Positions 35,540 through 44,342 of a stretch of 46,993 nucleotides of DNA are shown piece after piece (positions within the stretch are counted from its first letter, which is position 1; each line of letters starts with the position of its first letter). The notes below the pieces were generated by a model. That model did no database searches and had not been told where the DNA came from. It saw only the letters and a program-made list of their open reading frames with translations. The position numbers were made by a program, and so were the translations under genes. The DNA is taken from positions 1 through 46,993 of the forward strand of contig JAPOPA010000121.1 in the NCBI GenBank assembly GCA_026713145.1. The letters are read 5' to 3'. The DNA is from Chloroflexota bacterium. Its GTDB lineage: Bacteria; Chloroflexota; Dehalococcoidia; Lucifugimonadales; VXLM01.

Positions 35540-35755
35540 TTGACCACTACACAGAAGAACGAACTCCTGACGTGCGACGAAGTTCTGGACATACTCAAGT
35601 GTGCCCGTTCCACCTTGTACGTTTTGATGGAAACTCAGGGATTTCCTCGCCCCATTAAATTCGGCACGGCGAACCGCTGGTTCAAGACTGAGGTCGACGC
35701 TTGGCTAGACCGCCAGGCAGCCGTCCGGAGCCACAGACTAACGTCCACTCGCTAA
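35540..35755 (+). CDS. AlpA-like helix-turn-helix regulator / excisionase
   Basis: 71 residues starting at TTG with AGGGAGG upstream. A winged MerR-type HTH is visible: LLTCDEVLDILKCARSTLYVLM, then GFPRPIKFGTANRWFKTEVDAWLDRQ. AlpA/excisionase proteins regulate integrase genes or direct excision in P4-like elements. Its place between int and the primase fits that role. Confidence 0.85.
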   Translation: MTTTQKNELLTCDEVLDILKCARSTLYVLMETQGFPRPIKFGTANRWFKTEVDAWLDRQAAVRSHRLTSTR

Positions 35756-36021
35756 ACCGCGCGGCCGAGGCCTCGGTTCGGTCGGCGCTGGCCGCCATCG
35801 ACGCCATCGATCGCGACGTGTGGATTTAGGTGGGCTTCGCCGTCTACTCCGGGTCGGGCAGGGGTACCAACTCTGTTGGCTCTTCGAGGGAGGGACTTGG
35901 CCCCTCACGAACGACGACGAACGCTTGACGCGAAATCCACGCTCGGCGACTGCCTTGACATTCGGTTCGCGGCGAATCCCCGAAGACCGAGTTGTAGGCG
36001 ATGTCTAAGGAGGATAGAAAC

Positions 36022-38973
36022 ATGGCACAGACATTTGAGGACTGGATCGACGCCCTGAACCTCAAGCCGCGCGGAAATAAGGCTGAGGCGCCCTGCCCGC
36101 TGTGCGGGGGAGACGACCGCTTCCGTGTCACTCGCGGCGATACGGTCCCCGTCTTACTCGCCTGCCGTTCTTGCCTTGACCTCCTGCAGGGAGAGGCGCG
36201 GGCCAAGCGCATCAAAGAGATCACCCGCGCCGTCTTCGGCGAAGCTGATACCCCGTCTGTCCGTTCCAGCAACGGCGTGCATCCCGCGAAGCCGGGAATC
36301 CAGATCGCGGACGCGGACACGCTCGACCGAGCCTACCGGATAGTCCTCGACCGGCTCACGCTCTCACAGCGCCACCGGGAGGACCTCCGCCGTCGTGGGC
36401 TGTCGGAGTCCTACACCCAACTCGCGCAGTACCGCACCCTCCCCGAAGGGCACGGGGACGCCATCGCGGGTGCATTGCTCGACGAACTCGGTGAGGATGC
36501 GCGGAAAGTCCCCGGCGTACATCCCGTAGAGCGCCGGTTCATCGCCTACCCCGGCCTCATCATTCCCGTCCGCGACGCACGGACTCGTATCGTCGCTCTG
36601 CGTGTCCGGAAAGATGAGGGCGATCCACGATACTCCTTCGTCTCCTCCGCCTCAGTCGAGCCGGGACCTGGGCCGGGAGCGCCCGCCCATGTGCCCGTGA
36701 TAAGACCCACGCCGGCGAAGAGGAAGAACTTGACACCCGGAGATGTGGTCGAGTACCACTCCACAGTCCGCGTCACCGAAGGGGAACTCAAGGCAGACGT
36801 TGCGACCGCCCTCAGCATCGAGCGCGAGGAACCCTCCTTGCTCACCATTGGGCTCAACGGCCCTTCGGCATTCGAGGCGGCGGTCCCAGCACTCAAGGCC
36901 CTGGAGACAGAGACGGTTATCGTCGCCCTTGACAGCGACGCGAGGGAGAAGCGTCCCGTCGCCGCAGCGCTCCGGCGCACCGTCGACGGCCTCCGCGAAT
37001 CCGAGTTCGCCGTAGAACTGGAGACTTGGGCGGGTGGCAGGGATGGTGCCAAGGGTATAGACGACGCCATCCTCGCGAAAGTCGAGATCACCAGGCATTC
37101 GGACGACACGGAAGACGGCCAGGTAGATGCGGAAGTTAAAAACATCGACAAGGTAGCGAAGCTAGCTCAACCGACACTGGAAGAGAAGCGGGAGGCCGAC
37201 GCACTGAAAACGCTCAAAGACGCCGTCCACTCCGATGACCGCGGCGAATGGAAAGAGCAGGCGGCGCAGGCGGCGCTCAGGCGGATCGTTCAGAGTGATG
37301 CGGCCCTCGAAAGGGCGCGGGCTATCGTCGAGGGCAGCCCGGTCAGCAACCGCGAGTTCGAGCGGAACGTGAAAGCGTTTAGGGGCGAAAGCGAAGAGAG
37401 GGCGGGGCAAGAGACTATGAGGTTTGAGGGACAGTATTATCACGATGTTGCGAAGGTCATTGGCAATCTCTCAAGGGCGGGACGTCTTATAGGCACAACG
37501 GACGGCATCGCCTACTACCATGTCGAGGAGACGGGAGAGCTTCTCCGCATCACAGGCACAGCGAAGCAACGTGACCTGGTCAGGCCGTTCTTGACCCTCT
37601 TGCACGATGAGTACGGGATCATTAGCAACCAGCCCATATGCCCTGCTCTGCTCGACACGCTGGACATTATGGCGATGCGTCCGCCCCTTTTTGAGATAAA
37701 GACCATCACAAAGCTCGACAGACCTAATCGGACGATGTACCTCGATATGGGCAATCATTCGGTCCTCAAAGTCTCGCGGACGGAGATTCGCGCAGGTCGG
37801 CAAGGCATGGACGACGTGTTCTTCGAGGAGAGCAAAATGTATGCTCCATGGGAGTATGTCGTCGCAACCGATGGCCTCGACGACCTCGACCGGCTTTCCA
37901 TGTGGTTCACTGAGGGAATGCAGATCGACGAGGAACTGCAGGGCATTCCGCGAGAATGCGCCCAGGTTATGTTCCTGACATACGTGCTCTCCCTGTTCTT
38001 CCACGACCTTCTGCGAACAAAGCCCATTGCGCTCACCGTCGGGCCATACAATTCCGGCAAAACTGAGACTTTCCTTAGAGTCCTACAGACCATCCTCGGC
38101 CCGGAGATGGCCGACCACCTCAAGACCGACACACCGAGCACAAGTGAGGCGTTCGACGTAGCTGGGTCGAATTTCGATTACGTCCTGATCGACAACGCTG
38201 ACAAATACGTGGACTGGTTTGCCCAGGCCCTCTCAACTGCCGCGACGGGCAAGGCGCGCATCGACCGGACGAAATACTCGGACAACGACGTAAGCACATT
38301 CCTCTCGCGGGCGTTCGTGATGATTAGCTCGCGGACCCCCTGGTTCCGGCAAGACGACGTAGCCTCCCGGTTGCTGATCTGGCATCTCAAGCGGATGCCG
38401 GCCACCGTAGGCGTCGATGAACAGGACCGATACGACGAGGTACTGCCGCGACGGAACGAGCTGATGTCTGCCGTCGCCAGAGTCATCCAGCGCGTTTTGC
38501 AGGGTCCCGACTACGAAAGCCTCGACGTGAAGCACGAGTCGCGCCTGCGGAACTGGATACGCCTGGCGACGTGGATCGGAGAAAGCTACGAACCCATCTT
38601 CCGTGACAGCTTGAACATGGCAATCGAGAACATCGTCCCACTCTTCCAGCAATTTACCTCGGAGGACTCCGACCTGCCCGAGCTCATCTCTGAATGGCTC
38701 ACCCAGTCGCCGTCTGGGTACTTGGAAGGGAAGGCGACGAACGAATACCGGGTGGTGACCACCGGCGAGCTTCGGAAGGAACTGGGCAACATCGCAAAGG
38801 ACAACAACGTGAAATTCCGGTGGAACACCATCAAGAGCTTCGGCCAGTACATGAACCAGCAGGAGGAATCGTTGAAGCTGCGGTTCCAGGTCCGCACAAA
38901 GGCTGACGGGTCTCAATTGAAGCCGCACGGAGAAAGCGGTACGCAGTGGAATTTCTCAAGAAAACCGGATTGA
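36022..38973 (+). CDS. Primase-helicase of an integrative element (zinc finger, toprim, AAA+ ATPase)
   Basis: 983 residues from the ATG at 36022; AAGGAGG eight bases upstream overlaps the earlier ATG at 36001, which is therefore less likely. An N-terminal primase zinc finger (CPLCGGDDRF near residue 26, then CRSC) is followed by a toprim-like region (EGELKADVATAL at ~253, VIVALDSDA at ~310). The C-terminal half is a helicase-type ATPase with Walker A GPYNSGKT at ~674 and Walker B VLIDNAD at ~720, then Arg-rich sensor segments (SRAFVMISSRTPWF). P4 alpha protein joins the same activities and starts replication at an iteron origin. Iteron-like repeats lie directly after this gene. Confidence 0.87.
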   Translation: MAQTFEDWIDALNLKPRGNKAEAPCPLCGGDDRFRVTRGDTVPVLLACRSCLDLLQGEARAKRIKEITRAVFGEADTPSVRSSNGVHPAKPGIQIADADTLDRAYRIVLDRLTLSQRHREDLRRRGLSESYTQLAQYRTLPEGHGDAIAGALLDELGEDARKVPGVHPVERRFIAYPGLIIPVRDARTRIVALRVRKDEGDPRYSFVSSASVEPGPGPGAPAHVPVIRPTPAKRKNLTPGDVVEYHSTVRVTEGELKADVATALSIEREEPSLLTIGLNGPSAFEAAVPALKALETETVIVALDSDAREKRPVAAALRRTVDGLRESEFAVELETWAGGRDGAKGIDDAILAKVEITRHSDDTEDGQVDAEVKNIDKVAKLAQPTLEEKREADALKTLKDAVHSDDRGEWKEQAAQAALRRIVQSDAALERARAIVEGSPVSNREFERNVKAFRGESEERAGQETMRFEGQYYHDVAKVIGNLSRAGRLIGTTDGIAYYHVEETGELLRITGTAKQRDLVRPFLTLLHDEYGIISNQPICPALLDTLDIMAMRPPLFEIKTITKLDRPNRTMYLDMGNHSVLKVSRTEIRAGRQGMDDVFFEESKMYAPWEYVVATDGLDDLDRLSMWFTEGMQIDEELQGIPRECAQVMFLTYVLSLFFHDLLRTKPIALTVGPYNSGKTETFLRVLQTILGPEMADHLKTDTPSTSEAFDVAGSNFDYVLIDNADKYVDWFAQALSTAATGKARIDRTKYSDNDVSTFLSRAFVMISSRTPWFRQDDVASRLLIWHLKRMPATVGVDEQDRYDEVLPRRNELMSAVARVIQRVLQGPDYESLDVKHESRLRNWIRLATWIGESYEPIFRDSLNMAIENIVPLFQQFTSEDSDLPELISEWLTQSPSGYLEGKATNEYRVVTTGELRKELGNIAKDNNVKFRWNTIKSFGQYMNQQEESLKLRFQVRTKADGSQLKPHGESGTQWNFSRKPD

Positions 38974-38990
38974 CGGGAAAAGAGTTTTTC

Positions 38991-39191
38991 ATCTGTCAGT
39001 CTGAAAAATGGGCCTGCAATCTCGTCGGAGCGCCTTTGCCATGCGGCTAGTGCAAACTGACAGATGCCTGCCAGATACCTGACAGATGGAGGGGTGAGAA
39101 ATTGGCAACCTGACAGAAGAATTCGATCTGTCAGTCTTCTGTCAGTGTAGGCGAATCGTAGCTGGAAAAGAGGAAAACTGACGGATGACAG
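38991..39191. repeat. Iteron-like array of CTGACAG / CTGTCAG: candidate replication origin
   Basis: CTGACAG occurs at 39057, 39079 and 39110, with a CTGCCAG variant at 39068; the inverse CTGTCAG occurs at 38993, 39128 and 39139; relaxed copies lie at 39178 (CTGACGG) and 39185 (ATGACAG). The units at 39057, 39068 and 39079 are spaced exactly 11 bp, as are 39128 and 39139, one helical turn. Most continue into AGATG or AGAAG. The array is noncoding and begins 18 bp after the primase-helicase stop, the classic position for an iteron origin or an autoregulatory site. The rest of the gap to 39532 holds no gene I can support. Confidence 0.68.
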
Positions 39192-39532
39192 AAGAAAAGA
39201 AGTTTCCTGAGAATGTTGGTCTGTTGGGTGAGCCTGTAGAGAGTAATTGAGACTGGCGACATGCGGGGTATCGGGTGGGGTCGCATCTACAGAAATGCGG
39301 TTCCTGCGGGATACACCACAATGCACCAGAACCGTGAGACCAAAGAACGTAATGAGACGAGGAACTGCATGAGCTCCCCCGGACCTGCAGCGACCTGAAC
39401 GCCGCCGAGTCCGGGTGTCGGACGCGGCGGGCCTATCGTCGCCTTCGTCGGTAGGCGGACATCGCCTACACCCTGTGAACGGCTGCTCATGTGACGAAGG
39501 GCAGGTCTAGGGTTGTAACCTAGGTGAGACTG

Positions 39533-39829
39533 TCATGAGCGGATGTGCCGCTTCTGCTGCGCCAAGCGAGCTAGCATCTCCGGTGTCAACGTCGTGGGCC
39601 TGGGCTTAGGCCGATCACCCTTGGGAAGACGTGCCACTTTGTCGCGGACGATCTCAGCTAAGGGCGGGAGCGCGTCGTCCTGTGTGACATTCCGATGAGT
39701 TTTGCCGGAGACAACACCATGGACGCAGGACCGACTCAACCCGAAAGCCTCGGCCAGAGAGACCACGCTGTAGCCGTTGTTGTGGTAGCGCCGCAGTTGT
39801 CGATCGGTGTCCGGATGGAGCTTTGCCAT
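39533..39829 (-). CDS. Small helix-turn-helix DNA-binding protein
   Basis: 98 residues, AGGAGG upstream of the ATG. Residues ~8-45 (TDRQLRRYHNNGYSVVSLAEAFGLSRSCVHGVVSGKTHRNV) form a resolvase/homeodomain-type HTH, here with a recognition helix SRSCVHGVVSG. The tail is basic and Pro-rich. Probably an element-encoded regulator; it points away from hsdM and towards the iteron array. Confidence 0.7.
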   Translation of the reverse strand: MAKLHPDTDRQLRRYHNNGYSVVSLAEAFGLSRSCVHGVVSGKTHRNVTQDDALPPLAEIVRDKVARLPKGDRPKPRPTTLTPEMLARLAQQKRHIRS

Positions 39830-39947
39830 AGCGTCCTCCTGTTGTACTCCTGCACGTAGGCTAGTCTGTCTTCAATGGCAGCTTGTCGGAGTCCGCTAGA
39901 TACAAATGCTGGCCCTTTAGAGAGATGAGGAGCGGAAACCCCGGATA

Positions 39948-40265
39948 TTATATATTAAGGGACTGAGAATTAGGCCCATTCGTGTGCGCATCGGCAGGGG
40001 GCGCCTGGTCTAGGTCGAGTGCCACCCTCTTGGCCTCGGCTCCACGCGGTGACCCCTCCTCGACTATGTTCAATATCCACGGGATGAAGAGGAAGTAGCG
40101 GGCCCTTGTCTGAATCGTGCTGGTACCGGGGAAGAGGGTGTCAGCAATCGTGTCGCGGATGGTGCCGATTCCCAGCTCGTCGAGCGTCCCGGGCTCGTTC
40201 AACGCCGACACAAGCTCCATGACTGAGCGGCGTTCGTGTTCGCTGCTGTCCAGCCAGCTTAGAGA
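39948..40265 (-). pseudogene. N-terminal fragment of a DUF6361-family gene
   Basis: The frame reads SLSWLDSSEHERRSVMELVSAL, then EPGTLDELGIGTIRDTIADTLFPGTSTIQTRARYFLFIPWILN, which is the conserved start of DUF6361 proteins (normally some 400 residues). Upstream the frame is closed by TGA at 40268-40266 with no start codon for the first residues. Downstream, similarity ends after about 75 codons, and the tail (QAPPADAHTNGPNSQSLNI) is unrelated. A start at the internal ATG (40220) could give a 90-residue product. It is best read as debris left at the edge of the defence cargo. Confidence 0.7.
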
Positions 40266-40298
40266 TCATCTCAAAATTATATGCGTTGGCAGAGAAAT

Positions 40299-40325
40299 GC
40301 CCTTCGACAGGCTCAGGGCGAACGT
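40299..40325. repeat. Widespread intergenic repeat (CCTTCGACAGGCTCAGGGCG)
   Basis: Imperfect hairpin GCCCT (40299-40303) with AGGGC (40315-40319), in a sequence seen in intergenic DNA of many bacterial genomes. It lies between the DUF6361 fragment and hsdM. The remainder of 40266-40554 holds no gene. Confidence 0.6.
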
Positions 40326-40554
40326 GTTTCAGTTGAGTATTTGCGTGGAGAAAACTCGCGGAAGTGCATTTTGAGATAGTTTCTTAGTGTTGAGGTGGAC
40401 ACCATAGACTTGGTACGTGCACCTTGTGACGGGCGTTGAGCAACCCCATGCAACGGGGGCACTGATTATCCCAGTGCGAACGTCGATACGCAATGTCAGG
40501 TCTTGTAGGTGGCAGCGTGATAGAGTTAGCCTATTCGCGGGAGGGATGTGGAGC

Positions 40555-42669
40555 ATGAGCAGCCTGAACATCAGCAACTTCATATGGGGCATCGCGGACG
40601 ACGTGCTGCGCGACGTATACGTGCGCGGCAAGTACCGCGATGTCATCCTGCCGATGACGGTCATCCGCCGCTTGGACGCCGTGCTGGAGCCGACCAAGCA
40701 AGCCGTGCTCGACATGAAGAAGAATCTCGACGCGGCCGGGGTTACGAACCAGGACGCTGCACTCCGCCAGGTGTCGGGCGAGGCCTTCTATAACACGTCG
40801 CCGTTCCGCCTTCGCGACCTTACCTACAGGGGCCAGCGGCAACGTTTGCGAGCCGACTTCGAGGCGTACCTCGACGGCTTCTCCTCCAACGTGCAGGAAG
40901 TCCTCGACAAGTTCCAGTTTCGCAACCAGATCCCGACACTGATCGAGGCCGATGCCCTCGGGTTCCTCATCGATAAGTTCCTCCACAACTCAGTGAACCT
41001 CAGTCCCAGGCCCGTCCTGAATGGGGACGGTTCCGTCCGCCTTGAGGGACTGGACAACCACTCGATGGGCACGATCTTCGAGGAGCTTATCCGGCGGTTC
41101 AACGAGACGAACAACGAGGAAGCCGGGGAGCACTTCACCCCGCGCGACGTGGTGCAGCTCATGGCGCACCTCATCTTCGAGCCGGTGGCCGATCAGATCG
41201 AGTCCAGCACTTACCTCGTCTACGACGGCGCATGCGGCACGGGCGGGATGCTGACGGTCGCCGAAGAGACGCTAACCGGGCTTGCCAGCGGGCACGACAA
41301 GGATGTGTCCGTCCACCTGTTCGGGCAGGAGGTAAACCCGGAGACCTACGCAATCAGCAAGGCCGACCTTATCCTCAAGGGCGAGGGCGACGAGGCGAAC
41401 AACATCGGGGTCGGCTCCACGCTGTCCAACGACTTCTTTCCCGGCAAAGAGTTCGACTTCATGCTCTCCAACCCGCCCTACGGCAAGTCGTGGAGGGCCG
41501 ACCTCGAACATATGGGAGGCAAGAGGGACCTGAAGGACCGTCGCTTCCTGATCGAGCACGACGACGACCCCGAATACAGCCTGGTCACCCGCTCCAGCGA
41601 TGGGCAGATGCTCTTCCTCGCCAACATGCTCAGCAAGATGAAGCAGGATACGGAGCTCGGCAGCCGCATAGCGGAAGTGCACAACGGCAGCTCCCTCTTC
41701 ACGGGCGACGCGGGGCAGGGCGAGAGCAATATCCGTCGCTGGATAATCGAGAACGACTGGCTTGAGGCCATCGTCGCCCTGCCGCTCAACATGTTCTACA
41801 ACACCGGCATTGCGACATACATCTGGGTGCTGAGCAACCGCAAGGCGGAGCACCGCCGCGGCAAGGTGCAGCTCATCGACGCAACGGAGTGGTACAAGCC
41901 GTTGCGCAAGAACCTCGGCAATAAGAACTGCGAGCTTGCCGACGTGGACATCCGCCGCATATGCGACGCCTTTCTCGCCTTCGAGGAGACCGAGCAGTCG
42001 AAGATATTCCCCAACGAGGCCTTCGGGTACCGCAAGGTCACGGTTGAGCGGCCACTGCGACTTATCGTTGACTTGTCGCCAGAGCGCCGCCAAAGCTTCC
42101 GCGACGCGTGCCAAGACGTGAAGGAGGAGCCGCTGGCGAATGTGGTTGACCGTGTGGAAGCCGAACTCGGCCCCGGTCCGCACCGCGACTTCAATCTATT
42201 CATGTCGGCGGTTGCGACGGACGCCTCCACGCACAGGATCAAGCTGACCGCCAAGCGCAAGACGCTACTCAAGACATCGCTGGCCAACCGAGACGAAACC
42301 GCCGAGCCCGTGATAAAGGTGGTCCACCGGACTGGAACGGTTGAGCCGGACCCGCTGCGCGGACTGTACGCGGCCACCGTCAACGGCAGGCCCGCAGTCG
42401 TCGAGTACGAGCCCGACACCGACCTCCGCGACACCGAGCAGGTGCCGCTCCTCGAAGAGGGGGGAGTCGAGGCGTTCCTCCGCCGAGAGGTGCTGCCCTA
42501 CGCGCCCGACGCGTGGTACCTGCCCTCCACCGTCAAGACCGGCTACGAGATTAGCTTCACTCGCTACTTCTATAAGCCCCAGCCGCTCCGCCCGCTGGAA
42601 GAGATACGGACCGACATCCTCGCCCTGGAGCGGGAGACGGAGGGGTTGCTGAGCGAGATCGTAGGGTAA
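40555..42669 (+). CDS. hsdM: Type I restriction-modification system, DNA methyltransferase subunit
   Basis: 704 residues from the ATG at 40555 (GGGAGGG upstream). HsdM N-terminal helical domain (ISNFIWGIADDVLRDVYVRGKYRDVILPMTVIRRLD) occupies residues ~5-150. The N6-adenine methyltransferase core has FTPRDVVQLM at ~192, the SAM motif DGACGTGGML at ~224 and the catalytic NPPY in SNPPYGKSW at ~306. The long C-terminal part ends in a coiled region (LALERETEGLLSEI). It needs HsdS for sequence recognition; the next hsdS is 3.7 kb away behind three inserted cassettes. No hsdR lies in the window. Confidence 0.95.
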   Translation: MSSLNISNFIWGIADDVLRDVYVRGKYRDVILPMTVIRRLDAVLEPTKQAVLDMKKNLDAAGVTNQDAALRQVSGEAFYNTSPFRLRDLTYRGQRQRLRADFEAYLDGFSSNVQEVLDKFQFRNQIPTLIEADALGFLIDKFLHNSVNLSPRPVLNGDGSVRLEGLDNHSMGTIFEELIRRFNETNNEEAGEHFTPRDVVQLMAHLIFEPVADQIESSTYLVYDGACGTGGMLTVAEETLTGLASGHDKDVSVHLFGQEVNPETYAISKADLILKGEGDEANNIGVGSTLSNDFFPGKEFDFMLSNPPYGKSWRADLEHMGGKRDLKDRRFLIEHDDDPEYSLVTRSSDGQMLFLANMLSKMKQDTELGSRIAEVHNGSSLFTGDAGQGESNIRRWIIENDWLEAIVALPLNMFYNTGIATYIWVLSNRKAEHRRGKVQLIDATEWYKPLRKNLGNKNCELADVDIRRICDAFLAFEETEQSKIFPNEAFGYRKVTVERPLRLIVDLSPERRQSFRDACQDVKEEPLANVVDRVEAELGPGPHRDFNLFMSAVATDASTHRIKLTAKRKTLLKTSLANRDETAEPVIKVVHRTGTVEPDPLRGLYAATVNGRPAVVEYEPDTDLRDTEQVPLLEEGGVEAFLRREVLPYAPDAWYLPSTVKTGYEISFTRYFYKPQPLRPLEEIRTDILALERETEGLLSEIVG

Positions 42670-42711
42670 GGCAGCCCTTGAAGCAACCGTAGCTTGGAGA
42701 AAAGGTAGCCT

Positions 42712-43098
42712 ATGCCTATCAACATATTCGTAAGTTTCGAGTTCGACAGGGACAATGACCTACGGAACAACTTCTACCGGCAGGCCGAAGAAGAAACCGA
42801 ACATCGGATTCGCGACTGTTCTCTCCATGAGTCTTACCCGGACGAATACTGGAAGAACAAAGCCAGGAACGCTATACGCCCATGCGATGTCGTAGTCGTC
42901 CTGATCGGCGAAGACACCCACAACGCTCAGGGCGTTATGGTGGAGACGGACATGGCCCGTAGCTTTGGTAAGCCCATCATCCAGGTCAGGCCACAGGGTA
43001 GGCCGTACCAGGGGCTGACCCGTCTCGGAGATCCGATCACATGGCGATGGAGCCGCATCAACGCCGTGCTGGATGAGATAGCGTCCGGGAGCCGATAA
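42712..43098 (+). CDS. TIR-like domain protein (DUF1863/ThsB-like), defence cassette gene 1
   Basis: 128 residues, a single TIR-like domain. It opens with the fold's first strand (INIFVSFEFDRDND), continues with CDVVVVLIGEDTHNAQGVMVETDMARSFGKPIIQVRP, and carries a Glu in the helix after the fourth strand where catalytic TIRs have theirs. The layout resembles ThsB of Thoeris, whose TIR makes a NAD-derived signal upon phage infection. AAAAGG lies upstream of the ATG. It is followed closely by a membrane protein and a second, different TIR protein, all on one strand, between hsdM and an hsdS fragment. Enzyme activity is inferred, not shown. Confidence 0.78.
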   Translation: MPINIFVSFEFDRDNDLRNNFYRQAEEETEHRIRDCSLHESYPDEYWKNKARNAIRPCDVVVVLIGEDTHNAQGVMVETDMARSFGKPIIQVRPQGRPYQGLTRLGDPITWRWSRINAVLDEIASGSR

Positions 43099-43134
43099 GC
43101 GAATTCCGACGACTGTTTGCAAGGGAGGTACGAA

Positions 43135-43572
43135 GTGGGCGAAGAATTGTCCCTAAATCACGACTCACCTGCCGTTCAGAAGCACCTTGAGATAACGCAG
43201 AACGTTATCACACGGATGGCGGAGAACAGCCGCTCCTGCAAAGTCTGGTGCGTAACACTCGTCTCCGCAGTCCTCGTCCTCGTAGCCCAAACGGAGAAAC
43301 CGGAATATTCCCTCATCGCTCTCATTCCTGCGGTCCTCTTCCTCATCCTCGATACCTACTACCTCACCTTGGAGCGAGGATTCCGCGAGTCGTACAACGC
43401 CTTCGTGCGGAAGTTGAACGGCGACGATCCCATGCTCGCCGACTTGTACAAGGTGGCACCGTCCGGCTCCGTGGCGGGACACTTCGGAGCGAGCCTAAAG
43501 TCCTTCTCTATCTGGACGTTCTACGTCACTTTGGTGGTAATGGTACTGGTGGTATGGGTCATACTTCGCTAG
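43135..43572 (+). CDS. Three-helix membrane protein between two TIR genes (possible effector)
   Basis: 145 residues from a GTG at 43135 with AAGGGAGG six bases upstream (a TTG at 43117 is the longer option). A helical N-terminus (PAVQKHLEITQNVITRMAENSR) leads to two adjacent membrane segments (VWCVTLVSAVLVLVAQT and YSLIALIPAVLFLILDTYYL), a ~45-residue soluble loop, and a third at the C-terminus (FYVTLVVMVLVVWVIL). Proteins of this general shape are found beside TIR genes in other bacteria, as I recall. In TIR signalling defence, membrane effectors act by disturbing the membrane. That role is inferred from position. Confidence 0.7.
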   Translation: MGEELSLNHDSPAVQKHLEITQNVITRMAENSRSCKVWCVTLVSAVLVLVAQTEKPEYSLIALIPAVLFLILDTYYLTLERGFRESYNAFVRKLNGDDPMLADLYKVAPSGSVAGHFGASLKSFSIWTFYVTLVVMVLVVWVILR

Positions 43573-43607
43573 GCGTAGTTATGTCCATGAACATGGGGAG
43601 GATGTCC

Positions 43608-44213
43608 ATGAGTAAGTTTTCTAGGCATAAAGTCTTCATCAGTTACCACCACGAGAAAGACCAGAAGTACGCCGACATGCTTCGTGCCCGATTGGCCGGC
43701 GACTTCGTAGACAAGTCAGTTCATGAAGAGGACATTGACGACCGCAACCTCAAGACGACCACAATTCGACAGAAGATTCGAGACGAATTTATAGCCGACG
43801 CTACGGTTTCGATTGTCCTGATAGGCCCTGAGACCTATACGAGAAAGCACGTGGACTGGGAAATTGGTTCGAGTCTGAGGAAGACTCGGAAGAACTCACG
43901 TTGCGGTCTGGTTGGCATCCTCCTTCCCAATCATCCTGACTACGCCAAGCAGAAGTTCAGCGAAAGACTGATACCACCGAGACTCTCAGCCAACGTCAAG
44001 GGCAATGACCCCTACGCCCAGATTTATCGCTGGCCAAAGAACAATCGAACTTCTCATATTCGTCAGTGGATAGAAGAAGCATTCCAACGACGAGACGGCA
44101 CACCGCCAAACAACGCCTTGAAGCCGTTTGCAAATAATCGAAAGCCAGTTGAGTTTCGTAAACGTATTCGCAAAACAGATAGAACTTTCCAAAGTCGCCG
44201 TCGCACCTTCTGA
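43608..44213 (+). CDS. TIR domain protein (DUF1863/ThsB-like), defence cassette gene 3
   Basis: 201 residues from the ATG at 43608 (GGGGAGG upstream; the frame is open further back through the membrane gene). A ThsB-like TIR domain occupies residues 1-130: KVFISYHHEKDQKYADMLRA, VDKSVHEEDIDD, VSIVLIGPETYTRKHVDWEIGSSL with the Glu of WEI as the probable catalytic residue, then GLVGILLPNHPDY. The last ~60 residues are strongly basic (FRKRIRKTDRTFQSRRRTF) and may bind nucleic acid. It differs greatly from the TIR protein at 42712, so the two are not a recent duplication. The hsdS fragment begins four bases after the stop. Confidence 0.85.
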   Translation: MSKFSRHKVFISYHHEKDQKYADMLRARLAGDFVDKSVHEEDIDDRNLKTTTIRQKIRDEFIADATVSIVLIGPETYTRKHVDWEIGSSLRKTRKNSRCGLVGILLPNHPDYAKQKFSERLIPPRLSANVKGNDPYAQIYRWPKNNRTSHIRQWIEEAFQRRDGTPPNNALKPFANNRKPVEFRKRIRKTDRTFQSRRRTF

Positions 44214-44217
44214 CGAC

Positions 44218-44283
44218 ATGCCCCACACCCTCCATCCCTACCCCGCCTACATCGACTGGCTCGGAGACGTGCCAGCACATTAG
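44218..44283 (+). pseudogene. hsdS 5'-end fragment 1 (cassette junction)
   Basis: ATG followed by codons for MPHTLHPYPAYIDWLGDVPAH and TAG. The intact hsdS at 46326 begins with PQPYPAYKPSGVEWLGDVPAHW. The match covers the first ~20 codons and stops exactly at the Trp codon, where TGG is TAG here. No target-recognition domain follows. It lies at the junction between the TIR cassette and the toxin-antitoxin pair. Confidence 0.85.
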
Positions 44284-44342
44284 CACGCGGGGACACTGCT
44301 ATACTGGCCATTGGAGCCAGAGACCGAAAGCGAGGTGACCTC

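Noticed and set aside
35820-36008. 62-codon plus-strand frame before the primase gene
   Set aside because: Starts at GTG without a ribosome site and has no family pattern.
36001-36021. Earlier ATG of the primase-helicase
   Set aside because: It would overlap the AAGGAGG that serves the ATG at 36022.
38991-39191. CRISPR array
   Set aside because: Units are 7-10 bases, occur in both orientations and have no uniform spacers; iterons fit better.
39261-39398. 45-codon plus-strand frame after the iteron array
   Set aside because: No ribosome site and no recognisable motif.
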